A stretch of 64,000 bases of DNA, taken from assembly GCF_019209905.1 (NCBI RefSeq), contig NZ_JAHUTM010000001.1:558001-622000 (forward strand). Direction: 5' to 3'. The first letter of the stretch is position 1. Every line of letters begins with the position of its first letter. Both the position numbers and the translations under genes were made by a program. The notes beneath the pieces are model-generated. The model was not told the DNA's origin. It saw only the letters and a program-made list of their open reading frames with translations, and did not search any database. Below are positions 36,719 through 45,726 of this stretch, piece by piece. Source of the DNA: Corynebacterium sp. TAE3-ERU12 (GTDB taxonomy: Bacteria > Actinomycetota > Actinomycetes > Mycobacteriales > Mycobacteriaceae).

Positions 36719-37209
36719 TGCGCGTCTATATCCCGGCGACCTGCGAGATGCTTGAGCACTTGCGCGATAGTGGCGATATCACTCCGCTGCGTGGCTGGGG
36801 TTTTGCGGTGACGCAGCAGGTGCGGGATTTCTTCGATGACGCCGATGAGGATGAGCTTGCCGACGTTGCCCTCACCGACGCGGCATTGGCGTCGCTGCGG
36901 CTGTTGACTCATTACGACGGGGATTTTCCGCACCGTCGAGTGGTGGTTGCCGCCGATGTTGACGCCACGGAAGACCCCGAGATGGGGGAGACTGTGGTGC
37001 GCATTGCCGGTGCGGTGCCGTTGGCCAAGGTGTCTTCGGTGCATGTGGATGTCGCTGCGGCGGAGTCGCTGGTGGCTACTGCGCTTCCAGAAGTCGACAA
37101 GGCTGACCTTGGCGATGAGGACGCGGAGCTGACCGTTGGTGATGCTCAAGAACTCGAGTTGGCCTGGTACGACGTCAGTGAGTTACCAGTGTTACTGGAA
37201 TTAATTTAG
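36718..37209 (+). CDS. DUF6912-type protein of unknown function
   Basis: A 163-residue acidic protein starting MRVYIPATCEMLEHLRDSG. It has alternating strands and helices with a conserved-looking C-terminus (AQELELAWYDVSELPVLLELI). It fits a family of uncharacterised actinobacterial proteins found next to small HAD hydrolases. No catalytic motif, signal or membrane segment is visible. Its ATG overlaps the HAD stop (TGATG), so the two are co-translated and may work together. Confidence 0.7.
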   Translation: MRVYIPATCEMLEHLRDSGDITPLRGWGFAVTQQVRDFFDDADEDELADVALTDAALASLRLLTHYDGDFPHRRVVVAADVDATEDPEMGETVVRIAGAVPLAKVSSVHVDVAAAESLVATALPEVDKADLGDEDAELTVGDAQELELAWYDVSELPVLLELI

Positions 37210-37233
37210 TTTCGTACATTCAATTTGCCCCCA

Positions 37234-37270
37234 AGGTTACGCCACCGTAACCTACTAAAGCGTAACCTAC
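37234..37270. promoter_or_regulatory. Three-half-site operator before the desaturase operon
   Basis: AGGTTACG-CCAC-CGTAACCT (37234-37253) is a perfect 8-4-8 inverted repeat. Its right half, CGTAACCTAC (37246-37255), is repeated exactly 15 bp downstream (37261-37270). The third half-site ends 13 bases before the reductase ATG and borders its ribosome site, so binding would block transcription or translation. The regulator is unknown; a TetR-type fatty-acid sensor is a reasonable guess. Confidence 0.65.
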
Positions 37271-37283
37271 GTGAGGGGCATCA

Positions 37284-38324
37284 ATGAGTCTTAGCCAATG
37301 GGTGCGCCGCGGATTTACCGCACTGTCGACACCACTGCTGCCAGACGACTACACCGTGCTGGTCAACCCACTGTGGTCCGCCCGTGAACTGCGCGGCCGG
37401 ATCATCGCCGTCAACTACCCCGCCGACGATGTTGCCGAACTGGTTATCCGTCGCGGCTGGGGAGTACCCAGCGATTTCCACGCCGGCCAACATATCGGCA
37501 TCGGGGTGCGCGTCAACGGCCAGTTCGTCTGGCGCTCCTACTCACTGACCTGCCCACCAGGCCCGCAGGACGGCAATCTTGTAATCACCGTCAAAGCCAT
37601 CCCGGATGGTCGGCTCTCCACTCACCTGGTTGCTCATGCCCACCCTGGCTCCGTGGTGCGCCTGGCCGCCCCGGCCGGGGATTTCCACCTACCGGAACCA
37701 GTCCCGGCCAAACTGCTGTTCATCACCGCCGGTACTGGAATCACCCCGGTGATGTCGATGCTGCGGCACTTAGCCGCCCAAGCGTCCTTCCCCGACGTTA
37801 TCCACCTGCACTCTGCGCGTACCGACGCCGAGGTGCTCTACGCCGCAGAGCTTCATGAACTGGCTCGCCAGCAGCCCGGCTATGACCTGCGGCTGCGTAT
37901 TACCAGCACCGAAGGTCGCCTGCGTGCCGACGACCTGCCCGCCCTCATCAGTGACCTCGACGACCGCGAGGTCTACGCCTGTGGGCCCACCGCGATGCTT
38001 GATGATATTGAGCGCGTCATCCCCGGTGCACACAGTGAACGATTCACCCTCGACCGCGGTAGCACTACCGCTGCTGGCGGGGTGGTGAGCTTCCCCGGTC
38101 GCGGCGAGATTGAAGTTGACGGTGCCACCACGATCCTCGAAGCGGGGGAGAAGGCGGGCATCCAGTTGCCCTATGGCTGCCGGATGGGCATCTGTGCCAC
38201 CTGCGTGCGCCAACTCGACGGCGGTACCGCACGCGACCTCCGCACCGGCAATACCCACGAAGCCGGCGACCGAGTGCGGGTGTGCGTCACCGTGCCCGCC
38301 GGAGACGTCGTCATCGCGCCATAA
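37284..38324 (+). CDS. Ferredoxin-reductase-type electron donor for the desaturase
   Basis: A 346-residue one-chain reductase. The N-terminal FAD domain has WRSYSLTCPP (RxYS motif, about 80-89), the NAD domain has LLFITAGTGITPVMSML, and the C-terminal 2Fe-2S domain binds the cluster through CRMGICATC with a later Cys (RVCVTVP). It passes electrons from NAD(P)H to the desaturase encoded next, as Rv3230c does for DesA3. GAGGGG precedes the ATG. Confidence 0.9.
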   Translation: MSLSQWVRRGFTALSTPLLPDDYTVLVNPLWSARELRGRIIAVNYPADDVAELVIRRGWGVPSDFHAGQHIGIGVRVNGQFVWRSYSLTCPPGPQDGNLVITVKAIPDGRLSTHLVAHAHPGSVVRLAAPAGDFHLPEPVPAKLLFITAGTGITPVMSMLRHLAAQASFPDVIHLHSARTDAEVLYAAELHELARQQPGYDLRLRITSTEGRLRADDLPALISDLDDREVYACGPTAMLDDIERVIPGAHSERFTLDRGSTTAAGGVVSFPGRGEIEVDGATTILEAGEKAGIQLPYGCRMGICATCVRQLDGGTARDLRTGNTHEAGDRVRVCVTVPAGDVVIAP

Positions 38325-38432
38325 CCCCGGCCCCGCCAGCCATGCGGGCCCGGTAAAGGCACTGCGGGACCGCACAGGCGGCGTTCTTGATGTTCTGTCC
38401 TTGCTGCTCTTATTCCACAGGAGACAATTCTC

Positions 38433-39758
38433 ATGGCTATTACCAACATCGCCTCATATGCCCACCTCACCGATGAGGATATTGCCGCCATCGGTGCCGA
38501 ACTTGACCAGATCTACGCCGATATCCGCAATGATCTCGGCGAGCGCGACGTGCGCTACATCAAAAACCTCATCCGAGTGCAGCGCGGCCTTGAAGTCGGC
38601 GGGCGCCTGGCCCTGCTCATCCCAGGCAAGCGGGCGCTGAAATGGGGCGGCATCTCCGCACTGGCCCTGTCGAAGATCATTGAGAACCTCGAGATTGGCC
38701 ACAACACCATGCATGGCCAGTGGGACTGGATGAACGACCCGGAGGTGCACTCCGCGACCTGGGAATGGGATAACGCGTGCCCGGCATCTGGCTGGAAGCA
38801 CTCGCATAATTTCGTGCACCACAAGTACACCAACGTCATCGGCATGGACAGTGACGTCGGCTACGGCATTCTGCGCGTGACCCGGGACCGTCCCTGGCAG
38901 CCCAAGCACCTCGCCCAACCGGCGGTCAATGTCATCCTGGCGTCACTATTCCAGTGGGCAGTGGCGTTCTATGACGTCGAATTGGGCCGCGTATTCAGTG
39001 GCAAAAAGGACTGGTCTGAGGCCAAGCCCCAGCTCATTGAGGTCATCCAAAAATCACGTAATCAGGTGGTCAAGGACTACCTGCTGTTCCCCACCTTGGC
39101 TGGGCGTCGTTATGGCGAGGTCGCTAAGGCCAATGCGATGGCGAACCTGATTCGGTCTGTGTGGGCCTACGCAGTGATTTTCTGCGGGCACTTCCCTGAT
39201 GACGCAGAGACCTTCACCAAGGAGCAGTACAAAAACGAGGACCATAACCAGTGGTACCTGCGCCAGATGCTGGGCAGCGCGAATTTCCATGGCGGGTTCT
39301 TGCTCTCTGTGCTTTCCGGCAACCTGAATTACCAGATTGAGCACCACTTATTCCCGGATATGCCGTCCAACCGGCTTGCTGATGCGGCGAAGAAGGTCCG
39401 CGATATCTGCGACCGTTACGACCTGCCGTATAACACTGGCTCTTTCTTCGAACAGTTCCTGCAGGTCCAGCGCACCTTGTTGAAACTGACTCTGCCGCCG
39501 CAGCTGATGGCTGCGGATAAGAGCAATGCCCCCGAGGTCCGTTCGGATGCCGCATTCGATAATCACCCGATTATCGAGGAGGTACTGGACCCGCTAGCGC
39601 ACCCGCGTAAGGGCCTGCGTACTGGTCTGCGGCTATTGAAGAAGGTTCGACCGACCACGAAGGAGGCCTTCCAGATTCTGCTGGGCCGTCGTCGTCGCGG
39701 TGACCAGATGGAGCATTTGGCGCCGAACCCGGTTGAGTCCCAGCCGCTGGCCGCCTAG
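38433..39758 (+). CDS. desA3: Membrane acyl-CoA (stearoyl-CoA delta-9 type) desaturase
   Basis: A 441-residue di-iron fatty acyl desaturase. The three histidine clusters are GHNTMHGQWDW, HSHNFVHHKYTN (HxxxHH) and YQIEHHLFPDMP (HxxHH region). Hydrophobic stretches between them make the membrane core. It probably makes oleoyl-CoA for membrane lipids with the reductase encoded 108 bp upstream. An ACAGGAGA site precedes the ATG. The stop codon lies in an 18-bp tandem duplication. Confidence 0.92.
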   Translation: MAITNIASYAHLTDEDIAAIGAELDQIYADIRNDLGERDVRYIKNLIRVQRGLEVGGRLALLIPGKRALKWGGISALALSKIIENLEIGHNTMHGQWDWMNDPEVHSATWEWDNACPASGWKHSHNFVHHKYTNVIGMDSDVGYGILRVTRDRPWQPKHLAQPAVNVILASLFQWAVAFYDVELGRVFSGKKDWSEAKPQLIEVIQKSRNQVVKDYLLFPTLAGRRYGEVAKANAMANLIRSVWAYAVIFCGHFPDDAETFTKEQYKNEDHNQWYLRQMLGSANFHGGFLLSVLSGNLNYQIEHHLFPDMPSNRLADAAKKVRDICDRYDLPYNTGSFFEQFLQVQRTLLKLTLPPQLMAADKSNAPEVRSDAAFDNHPIIEEVLDPLAHPRKGLRTGLRLLKKVRPTTKEAFQILLGRRRRGDQMEHLAPNPVESQPLAA

Positions 39759-39776
39759 CAGCCGCTGGCTGCCTAG
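39741..39776. repeat. 18-bp tandem duplication at the desA3/ClC junction
   Basis: CAGCCGCTGGCCGCCTAG (39741-39758) is followed by CAGCCGCTGGCTGCCTAG (39759-39776), one mismatch in 18. The first copy ends in the desA3 stop; the second ends the convergent ClC gene, whose reverse-strand stop TAG is read from 39775-39773. The duplication sits exactly where two convergent genes meet. Confidence 0.9.
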
Positions 39777-41149
39777 TCCTTCGATATCGGCCGGGACCCG
39801 CCGGGCTGGGGCGCATCATCAGTGTCTGGCTGCTCCTGCTCGGCGCCGGTCTTGCGGTTCCACGGCAGTGTGACCTGGTCGAATTTGCCGTGGTTGATGA
39901 ACTCGGCGGTCAGCGCCGCAGTCGCCGCGGCGAGGAATAGAGCAAGGTAGGCCGATGATGGTTGCCCGGTGAATTCGACGGTCACGATCAGCGCAAACAG
40001 GGGAGCGGCCATCGCAGTTGAGAGGAACGCGGCGGCGCCCATCAGCGCAAAGTCCGTCGGCGGCACATTGGGGAACAGTGGCTGCGCGAGAACGCCGAGC
40101 AGGTAGCCGGCCATGGAGCCGACTGCGAAACCTGGGGTGAGCAGGCCACCTACGGCGCCTGAGCGCAGGGTGAAAATCACGGCGAGCAGTTTGGCCAGCA
40201 TGAGAATGCCGATAATTGTCCAGGCCGGGTTGTCCTCGAGGACCTGGGTAGCAGCATTGCGGCCATTGCCGAGTACTTCGGGCACCCACATGCCGATCAG
40301 GCCCACGAACATGAACGCCAGGGGCAGCTGCCACAGCACCCCAGCTCCACGAGGGGCGGCGTCTTGTGCCTGCGCGGTCACCCGTCGGAAAAGCACGCCA
40401 CTAGCGCCCAGCAGCACGCCGACGAAGATGGCCCCGGAGAGGTTGCCGAAGCCTTCGGTCAGACTGATCGTGGAGTACAGCGGTTGCGTGCCGACGATGA
40501 TGCCGGAGGTCACCGTCGCAATAGCGGAGCACGCGAGCACCACCATCACGGCGCGCACGGTGATGGTGGTGAGCAGGATTTCCAGCGCGAATACGGCCCC
40601 GGCTAGTGGGATGTGGTAAATCGCGCCCAGGCCAGCGCCGGCGGCCGCAGCGACGAGGACTTTGGTGGTCTCGGAGTTCAGCGCCAGCTTGTGCGAGATA
40701 CCGCTGGCAAACATCGCACCTAGCTCACGTGGGGCGTTCTCACGGCCCACAGAGGCACCAGCGGCGACCGTCGCCATCTGTAAGAAGGCGTTGGCGGTGG
40801 TTTCCACGACGGGCATCCGGGTGCCCTTCATGCCATCTTCGACTGATTCGATGGGGCGGCCGAAGCGGCGCACCGCGTACCAGGCTGGGGCTGCGATAAG
40901 ACCCGCGATGGTGATGCCGATGAACCGCTGTAGGGGTTCGGTGCCTTCGGTGACGACTTTGAGTTCGCCTTCGTGTTGGCCGTAGACGAAGCCTTCGATG
41001 ATGTGCAGGACCCATACCAGGCCTGCGGCAGCAAGGCCGGTGAGCACACCGACGATGAAAGTGATGATGCATAGCCGCACCAGCGCGGATAGGTCCAGTC
41101 CGGAATGCCGTTGGCGCTGTGCTGCGCGGTCCTGTTTAGTCTCGGTCAA
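39773..41149 (-). CDS. ClC-type chloride channel/transporter
   Basis: A 458-residue polytopic membrane protein of the ClC family with about ten hydrophobic helices. The conserved anion-path segment is ASVGRENAPRELGAMFASG (about 131-149), which keeps the gating glutamate of the GREGP motif. Further signatures are AAGAGLGAIYHIPLAGAVFALE and SGAVGGLLTPGFAVGSMAGYLLG. It may be an H+/Cl- exchanger or channel. Its start overlaps the rsgA stop by 14 bases, so it is the last gene of aroA-rsgA-ClC. Confidence 0.88.
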   Translation of the reverse strand: MTETKQDRAAQRQRHSGLDLSALVRLCIITFIVGVLTGLAAAGLVWVLHIIEGFVYGQHEGELKVVTEGTEPLQRFIGITIAGLIAAPAWYAVRRFGRPIESVEDGMKGTRMPVVETTANAFLQMATVAAGASVGRENAPRELGAMFASGISHKLALNSETTKVLVAAAAGAGLGAIYHIPLAGAVFALEILLTTITVRAVMVVLACSAIATVTSGIIVGTQPLYSTISLTEGFGNLSGAIFVGVLLGASGVLFRRVTAQAQDAAPRGAGVLWQLPLAFMFVGLIGMWVPEVLGNGRNAATQVLEDNPAWTIIGILMLAKLLAVIFTLRSGAVGGLLTPGFAVGSMAGYLLGVLAQPLFPNVPPTDFALMGAAAFLSTAMAAPLFALIVTVEFTGQPSSAYLALFLAAATAALTAEFINHGKFDQVTLPWNRKTGAEQEQPDTDDAPQPGGSRPISKD

Positions 41150-42143
41150 TGTCTAACTCCCAACCATCTTTGGTGGATACCGCGCTGATGAGTTCGCGCA
41201 CCGCTAAGGCACGGCGGCCAGGGGTGCCGTCAAGGGTGTCGAGAGCGCATTCGGGGTCGGCTGGGGGGCCGAGGTGAGTACATCCGCGCGGGCAGGCGGT
41301 TAAGTGTTCTTCCAGGTCAGGGAAGGCGGACAGTACTGTCTCTGGGGTGATGTGGGCCAGCCCGAAGGAGCGGATACCGGGGGTGTCGATAATCCAACCG
41401 TCGTTGTGGGCAAGGGCCACAGTCTGGGTGGAGGTGTGGCGGCCTTTGCCGACTCCGCTGACAACCCCGGTTGCGCGGTCCGCGTCGGGCACCAGTCGGT
41501 TTACCAGTGTGGATTTGCCGACCCCAGAATGCCCGATGAGTGCGGTGATCGTGCCCCGGGTGACATCGAGTACCGGGTCGAGAGGATCGTCGACACCGCA
41601 GACGATGACGGGGACGTCCAAGTCGGTGAATTCGGCGGCGAATTCGGACGGGTCGGCCAGGTCAGATTTGGTCAGGCACAACACCGGGTCCACTCCGCCG
41701 GCGTAGGCGGCGATGAGAGCGCGTTCGACGAAACCGGTCCGCGGCGGCGGGTCGGCCACGGCACACACGATGAGTAGTTTTTCGGCATTGGCGACGACGA
41801 TGCGCTCATAGGGGTCGGTGTCGTCGGCGGTGCGGCGCAGCACTGAGCAACGCTTATCCAGACGCACAATCCGCGCCAGGGTGCCTTCTTTGCCGGAGGT
41901 ATCGCCAACAACGCCGACGCGGTCGCCGACGACAATGGCGACCCGGCCGAGTTCGCGGGCCCGCATGCAGGTCACCACAGTGCCGTCGTCGAGGTGGACG
42001 CCCCAACGGCCGCGGTCTTTGGTGATCACCATGCCGGAGACCGCGTCGTCATGGCTGGGTCGATCCTTCGTCCGCGGGCGCGAGCCGCGTCGGCGGCGGA
42101 ATTTTGCGTCCGATTCGTCCCATTCGCTGCGCCGTCTACTCAG
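41136..42143 (-). CDS. rsgA: Ribosome biogenesis GTPase RsgA, apparent CTG start
   Basis: A circularly permuted GTPase that helps mature the 30S subunit. It has an OB fold, then [21 protein letters not shown] (Walker A), DTPGIRSF, and a C-terminal zinc site [20 protein letters not shown]. The first ATG is at 42032, but the 37 codons before it encode the conserved RsgA N-terminus ([27 protein letters not shown]). That stretch has no ATG, GTG or TTG; the only possible start is CTG at 42143, with GGGGAGG nine bases upstream. This gives 335 residues, normal for the family. It overlaps the aroA stop. Confidence 0.85.
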   Translation of the reverse strand: MSRRRSEWDESDAKFRRRRGSRPRTKDRPSHDDAVSGMVITKDRGRWGVHLDDGTVVTCMRARELGRVAIVVGDRVGVVGDTSGKEGTLARIVRLDKRCSVLRRTADDTDPYERIVVANAEKLLIVCAVADPPPRTGFVERALIAAYAGGVDPVLCLTKSDLADPSEFAAEFTDLDVPVIVCGVDDPLDPVLDVTRGTITALIGHSGVGKSTLVNRLVPDADRATGVVSGVGKGRHTSTQTVALAHNDGWIIDTPGIRSFGLAHITPETVLSAFPDLEEHLTACPRGCTHLGPPADPECALDTLDGTPGRRALAVRELISAVSTKDGWELDIDRD

Positions 42144-43464
42144 GGTCGGTCACCTCCCCTGCGGCTGAACAGTTCAGCATCTCAGCCCAGCGGATTTCGA
42201 AGCCGGGGAGGGTTTTAGCGGTGGTGGCGATGTCTTGTACCTGCACCATCGGCACTTTCAGGCCAATGATGGCGCCGGCAGTGGCCATGCGGTGGTCGGC
42301 GTAGGAACGCCAATGCCCGCCGTGGAGGTCTGCTGGGGTGATGGCAATGCCGTCTTCGAGCTCTTCGGCCGCGCCGCCTAGTCGATTGATCTCGCGCACA
42401 AGTGCTGCCAGTCGGTTGGTTTCGTGGCCGCGTAGGTGGGCGATGCCGGTCAGCCGGGACGGTGTGGCCGCCAGGGCACACATAGCGGCCACGGTGGGGG
42501 CGATTTCGCCGATATCGCCCATATCGAGCTCGATACCCTGCAGGGTGTCGGGGCCGGTGACGACGAGGTCGCGGCGTTGCCCGTGCTTGCGGATCTGGGT
42601 GGTGCACCCCATTGCGGTGAGGATGCGCCGGATGGAGTCGCCCGGTTGGGTGGTGTGTTCAGGCCAGTCGGGGATGGTGACCTGCCCGCCAGTTACTGCG
42701 GCGGCCGCTAAAAACGGTGCGGCATTAGACAGGTCAGGTTCGATATGCCATTCGCGGCCCCGGATTTCTTGGTGTGCGATATGGAATTCTCCGCGACGGG
42801 GTTCGTCGATGACCACACCGGCTTCGCGCAGCATCTCCAGGGTCATATCAATATGCGGGCGGGAGGGCACATTGCCGGACTGCATGAGGTGCAATCCGCG
42901 ACTGTAGCTGGCCCCGGCCAGAAGTAGCCCAGAGATGAATTGGGAGGAGGCGGAAGCATCGACGGTGACGGTGCCGCCCAGGTCGGCCCCGGCGTGCACG
43001 GTAAACGGTAGGCGGTCACCGTCGACATTGGCGCCGAGTTCACGCAATGCGTCGAGGACGGCTCCCATGGGGCGCACCCGGGCTTCTTCATCACCATCGA
43101 AGAAGACCTCGCCGGTGGCGGTAGCGGCCACGGGAGGTACGAAGCGCATCACGGTGCCGGCGAGGCCACAGTGGACGGTGCCTCCGTGCATCTGGCGGGG
43201 TTCGACGCGAATGGCGCGGTCGGCGGTGCCAGTGGAATCGGAGCTGTCGTGGATGACTGTGCCCAGGCTGCGCAGTGCCGACATCATCAGGTCGGTGTCG
43301 CGGGAGCGTAAGGCTCCGTGGATCGTCGAGTTCGTTGACGATAGGGCGGCGATAATGAGAGCCCGGTTGGTGATCGATTTCGATCCGGGGACCGTCACAG
43401 TGGCCGTGACCGGGCCGTCCGCGGTGGGCGCGGACCAGTACTCGTCTGTACGGGGATGATTCAC
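42136..43464 (-). CDS. aroA: 3-phosphoshikimate 1-carboxyvinyltransferase (EPSP synthase)
   Basis: A 442-residue shikimate-pathway enzyme with two inverse alpha-beta domains. Landmarks are the N-terminal [46 protein letters not shown], and the C-terminal [15 protein letters not shown]. The start is uncertain: GTG at 43464 gives a natural N-terminus ([10 protein letters not shown]), ATG at 43482 adds six residues. The longer reading from 43629 runs antisense through the divergent SRAP gene. The shared end with rsgA suggests an aroA-rsgA-ClC operon. Confidence 0.92.
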   Translation of the reverse strand: MNHPRTDEYWSAPTADGPVTATVTVPGSKSITNRALIIAALSSTNSTIHGALRSRDTDLMMSALRSLGTVIHDSSDSTGTADRAIRVEPRQMHGGTVHCGLAGTVMRFVPPVAATATGEVFFDGDEEARVRPMGAVLDALRELGANVDGDRLPFTVHAGADLGGTVTVDASASSQFISGLLLAGASYSRGLHLMQSGNVPSRPHIDMTLEMLREAGVVIDEPRRGEFHIAHQEIRGREWHIEPDLSNAAPFLAAAAVTGGQVTIPDWPEHTTQPGDSIRRILTAMGCTTQIRKHGQRRDLVVTGPDTLQGIELDMGDIGEIAPTVAAMCALAATPSRLTGIAHLRGHETNRLAALVREINRLGGAAEELEDGIAITPADLHGGHWRSYADHRMATAGAIIGLKVPMVQVQDIATTAKTLPGFEIRWAEMLNCSAAGEVTDPE

Positions 43465-43533
43465 GCCCCCATTGTTCCCCATCGGGGGAGCTTTCGTGAT
43501 GCCTTGGGTGCTTTTTGGGCCACCATGGACTGT

Positions 43534-44244
43534 ATGTGTGGACGTTTTGTTTCTTTTACCGTCGGTGCGGACCTCGCTGAGTGCGCGCGGGTCGTGCCTG
43601 GTATCGCCGATATTGAGGTTCGTGCACAAGCCCCGGCCCGGTTTAACGTCGCCCCGACTGAGCCGGCACAGGTTTTGCTGCCGTGGGCTGGCCAGTCCCC
43701 GGTAGCGGTGGCGGAGTCATTATCGGCCACCAAAGACGCGGCGCGCTCTACCGCGTTAATCGGTGCCCGGTGGGGGTTGGTTCCTTCCTGGGCGAAGCAG
43801 TTGCCGACGTCGACGCTGTTCAATGCCCGCGGTGAGACAGTTGCTGAGAAGCCGTCGTTTCGCTCGGCCTATCGCCGGCAGCGGTGTTTGGTGCCTGTCG
43901 ATGGGTGGTATGAGTGGCGCGATAAGCAGCCGTATTTCGTGTCCCCTAAGGACGGGGTGGTGTTTTTAGCTGGCCTGTGGGAGCCCTGGTGGCAGGGGTA
44001 CTCGTGCACGATTATCACCACCGATGCGGTGGGGGAGTTGGCGTGGTTGCATCACCGGATGCCGCGGGTATTGCCGCCGGAGGAATGCGCCACCTGGCTC
44101 TATGGCACCACTGCCGATGTCGATGAGCTGCGTCGTCCTGTCTCGGCTGCGGCAGTTGCTGATTTTTCGATCCGGGCGGTCAGCAGGGCCGTCGGCAATG
44201 CCAGTGCGCAGGGCCCGGAGTTGCTGGAGGGGCCTGCCGAGTAG
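43534..44244 (+). CDS. SRAP (HMCES/YedK) abasic-site protein
   Basis: A 236-residue SOS-response-associated protein that covalently caps abasic sites in single-stranded DNA. The ATG at 43534 is forced by mechanism: removal of Met exposes catalytic Cys2 (MCGRF). Other active-site parts are [13 protein letters not shown] (Asn and Glu), GWYEWRD and the histidine in HHRMPRVLP. No LexA box was recognised in the 69-bp divergent gap with aroA. Confidence 0.92.
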   Translation: MCGRFVSFTVGADLAECARVVPGIADIEVRAQAPARFNVAPTEPAQVLLPWAGQSPVAVAESLSATKDAARSTALIGARWGLVPSWAKQLPTSTLFNARGETVAEKPSFRSAYRRQRCLVPVDGWYEWRDKQPYFVSPKDGVVFLAGLWEPWWQGYSCTIITTDAVGELAWLHHRMPRVLPPEECATWLYGTTADVDELRRPVSAAAVADFSIRAVSRAVGNASAQGPELLEGPAE

Positions 44245-44273
44245 GGATTGGGTACCGGGGGTGGTGGCGTCGT

Positions 44274-44279
44274 TAGACT
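44274..44279 (+). promoter_or_regulatory. -10 box, probable leaderless promoter of sigH
   Basis: TAGACT ends seven bases before the sigH ATG at 44287. The same hexamer at nearly the same distance precedes the DUF3499 gene and mtrA. No ribosome site intervenes. Confidence 0.5.
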
Positions 44280-44286
44280 GCTGACT

Positions 44287-44955
44287 ATGACCGATGCGAA
44301 GACCGGAGCGGATAATGGGGATGTCCCTGCCGTTGTGGCTGAGCTGACCGATGAGCAGCGCGCAGCCCGGTTTGAGGAGCAGGCGATGCCATTGCTGGAT
44401 CAGCTCTATGGCGCTGCGCTGCGGATGACGCGGAACCCGTCGGATGCTGAGGATTTGGTCCAAGAGACCTATATCAAGGCTTTTCAGGGTTTTCATTCGT
44501 TCAAGCCGGGTACGAACTTGAAGGCGTGGATGTATCGCATCCTCACCAACGCCTATATCAATGATTACCGCAAGGCTCAGCGTCGTCCTGCTGAATTCGC
44601 CACCGATGACATCACGGACCACCAGATCGCCCAGACGGCCTCGCATTTGTCGACGGGGCTGCGCTCAGCTGAGGTGGAGGCTTTGGAGTCGCTTCCCGAC
44701 GATGAGATCCGCCAGGCCTTGGAGGCATTGCCGGAGGAGAATCGGATGGTGGTGTACTACGCCGATGTGGAGGGGCTTCCGTATAAGGAGATCGCTGAGA
44801 TTATGGGTACCCCGATTGGCACTGTGATGTCTCGGCTGCATCGGGGAAGAAAAAAGCTGCGCGAGTCGTTGACAGGAGTGGCCCAGGAGCGCGGTTTTAT
44901 CCGTGCTGCGGGTGATTCCGACGGGCCCGGCGCTGACACCGTGGAAGGGCAGTGA
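44287..44955 (+). CDS. sigH: ECF sigma factor SigH
   Basis: A 222-residue ECF sigma factor of the disulfide and heat stress type. Region 2 spans [61 protein letters not shown] and region 4 spans [52 protein letters not shown]. SigH drives thioredoxin, protease and chaperone genes and is held by the anti-sigma factor encoded next. The ATG at 44287 gives the usual start; an upstream in-frame codon at 44248 is less likely. Confidence 0.94.
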   Translation: MTDAKTGADNGDVPAVVAELTDEQRAARFEEQAMPLLDQLYGAALRMTRNPSDAEDLVQETYIKAFQGFHSFKPGTNLKAWMYRILTNAYINDYRKAQRRPAEFATDDITDHQIAQTASHLSTGLRSAEVEALESLPDDEIRQALEALPEENRMVVYYADVEGLPYKEIAEIMGTPIGTVMSRLHRGRKKLRESLTGVAQERGFIRAAGDSDGPGADTVEGQ

Positions 44956-44960
44956 GGCAG

Positions 44961-45227
44961 ATGACTGATTCATCCCAGCACCACGATTGCGCTGAGCTGC
45001 GCGCTCGTCTGATGGCTTTGCTGGAATGCGAGTGCACCGCTGAGGTGGCTCGCGAGGTTGAGCGCATCACCCAGCAATGCCCGGAGTGTTTGGCGACCTT
45101 TGAGCAAGACGCAGTTTTGCAGCGGTTATTGCAGCGGTGTTGTACAGCGCAAGCTCCCGACGGCCTGCGGTCGCGGATTAGCCGCAGGATTCGGGTGACG
45201 TATGTGCGTACTGAATATCGCTGGTAA
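44961..45227 (+). CDS. rshA: SigH anti-sigma factor RshA with a substituted zinc ligand
   Basis: An 88-residue RsrA/RshA-type redox anti-sigma factor. The N-terminal Cys (HHDCAEL) and the Cys pair (QQCPECLATF) match the zinc-binding set, and the tail CC plus APDGLRSRISRRIR also fits. The family His four residues before the Cys pair (H-x3-C-x2-C) is Ile here (RITQQCPEC). Start may be ATG 44961 or GTG 44952, which overlaps the sigH stop. Either way it is co-expressed with sigH. Confidence 0.85.
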   Translation: MTDSSQHHDCAELRARLMALLECECTAEVAREVERITQQCPECLATFEQDAVLQRLLQRCCTAQAPDGLRSRISRRIRVTYVRTEYRW

Positions 45228-45236
45228 CTAGCTGAA

Positions 45237-45287
45237 AAACGCTACTGGCCTGAGCATCCGTGGTGGATGTTCAGGCCAGTAGCGTTT
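45237..45287. terminator. Bidirectional terminator between rshA and bL37 gene
   Basis: A perfect 17-bp stem pairs positions 45237-45253 with 45271-45287, and a further CATCC/GGATG stem extends it inward. On the reverse strand it ends in TTTTT (complement of 45235-45239), on the forward strand in GTTTCT. It separates the convergent sigH-rshA and bL37 transcripts. Confidence 0.9.
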
Positions 45288-45306
45288 CTGCCAAAAAGGG
45301 CAGTGT

Positions 45307-45384
45307 TTAGGCGCCGTTGGGGCGCTTGCCGTGGTTGGCGCTCTTCTTACGACGGTCCTTACGCTTACGTCCGCGCTTGCTCAT
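45307..45384 (-). CDS. Ribosomal protein bL37
   Basis: A 25-residue, highly basic protein, MSKRGRKRKDRRKKSANHGK plus RPNGA. It matches the small actinobacterial large-subunit protein bL37 seen in mycobacterial ribosome structures. The ribosome site AGGAG lies six bases before the ATG. Its place between sigH-rshA and whcE is conserved. It is easily missed because of its length. Confidence 0.92.
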   Translation of the reverse strand: MSKRGRKRKDRRKKSANHGKRPNGA

Positions 45385-45433
45385 ATGAGTCTCCTGGAGT
45401 TGTTGGGGAGGTTATCCGTTGAGTACTACAAGC

Positions 45434-45697
45434 TTAGACGGTAGTGCGGGTGCGGCGGGTACGGCCACGGTTGCGGCGGCGCTTCAGGGCGCGACGCTCG
45501 TCCTCGCTCATGCCGCCCCAGACTCCGGCGTCCTGGCCGGTTTCCAGAGCCCATGCCAGGCACTGGGTGGTGACAGGGCAGCGGTTGCAGACAACCTTGG
45601 CCTTGGCGATCTGGGCCAGGGCCGGGCCGGAGTTGCCGACCGGGAAAAATAGTTCGGGGTCTTCTTCGCGACAGACTGCTTTGTGGCGCCAATCCAT
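45434..45697 (-). CDS. whcE: WhiB-family iron-sulfur regulator (WhiB1/WhcE)
   Basis: An 87-residue WhiB-like protein. MDWRHKAVC begins the family core; the four cysteines are C9, and CNRCPVTTQC with C-x2-C-x5-C spacing, followed by GVWGGMSEDERRALKRRR and an Arg-rich DNA-binding tail. AAGGAG lies eight bases before the ATG at 45697; an open frame continues 68 codons upstream but is not family sequence. In C. glutamicum WhcE is linked to SigH-dependent oxidative and heat stress; the adjacency here agrees. Confidence 0.93.
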   Translation of the reverse strand: MDWRHKAVCREEDPELFFPVGNSGPALAQIAKAKVVCNRCPVTTQCLAWALETGQDAGVWGGMSEDERRALKRRRNRGRTRRTRTTV

Positions 45698-45726
45698 AGG
45701 TAATACTCCTTGAAAATCACTGGGTG

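Noticed and set aside
43465..43629. N-terminal extension of aroA from an upstream ATG at 43629
   Set aside because: It would lie antisense to the start of the SRAP gene, whose Cys2 requirement fixes its start, and AroA does not need these residues.
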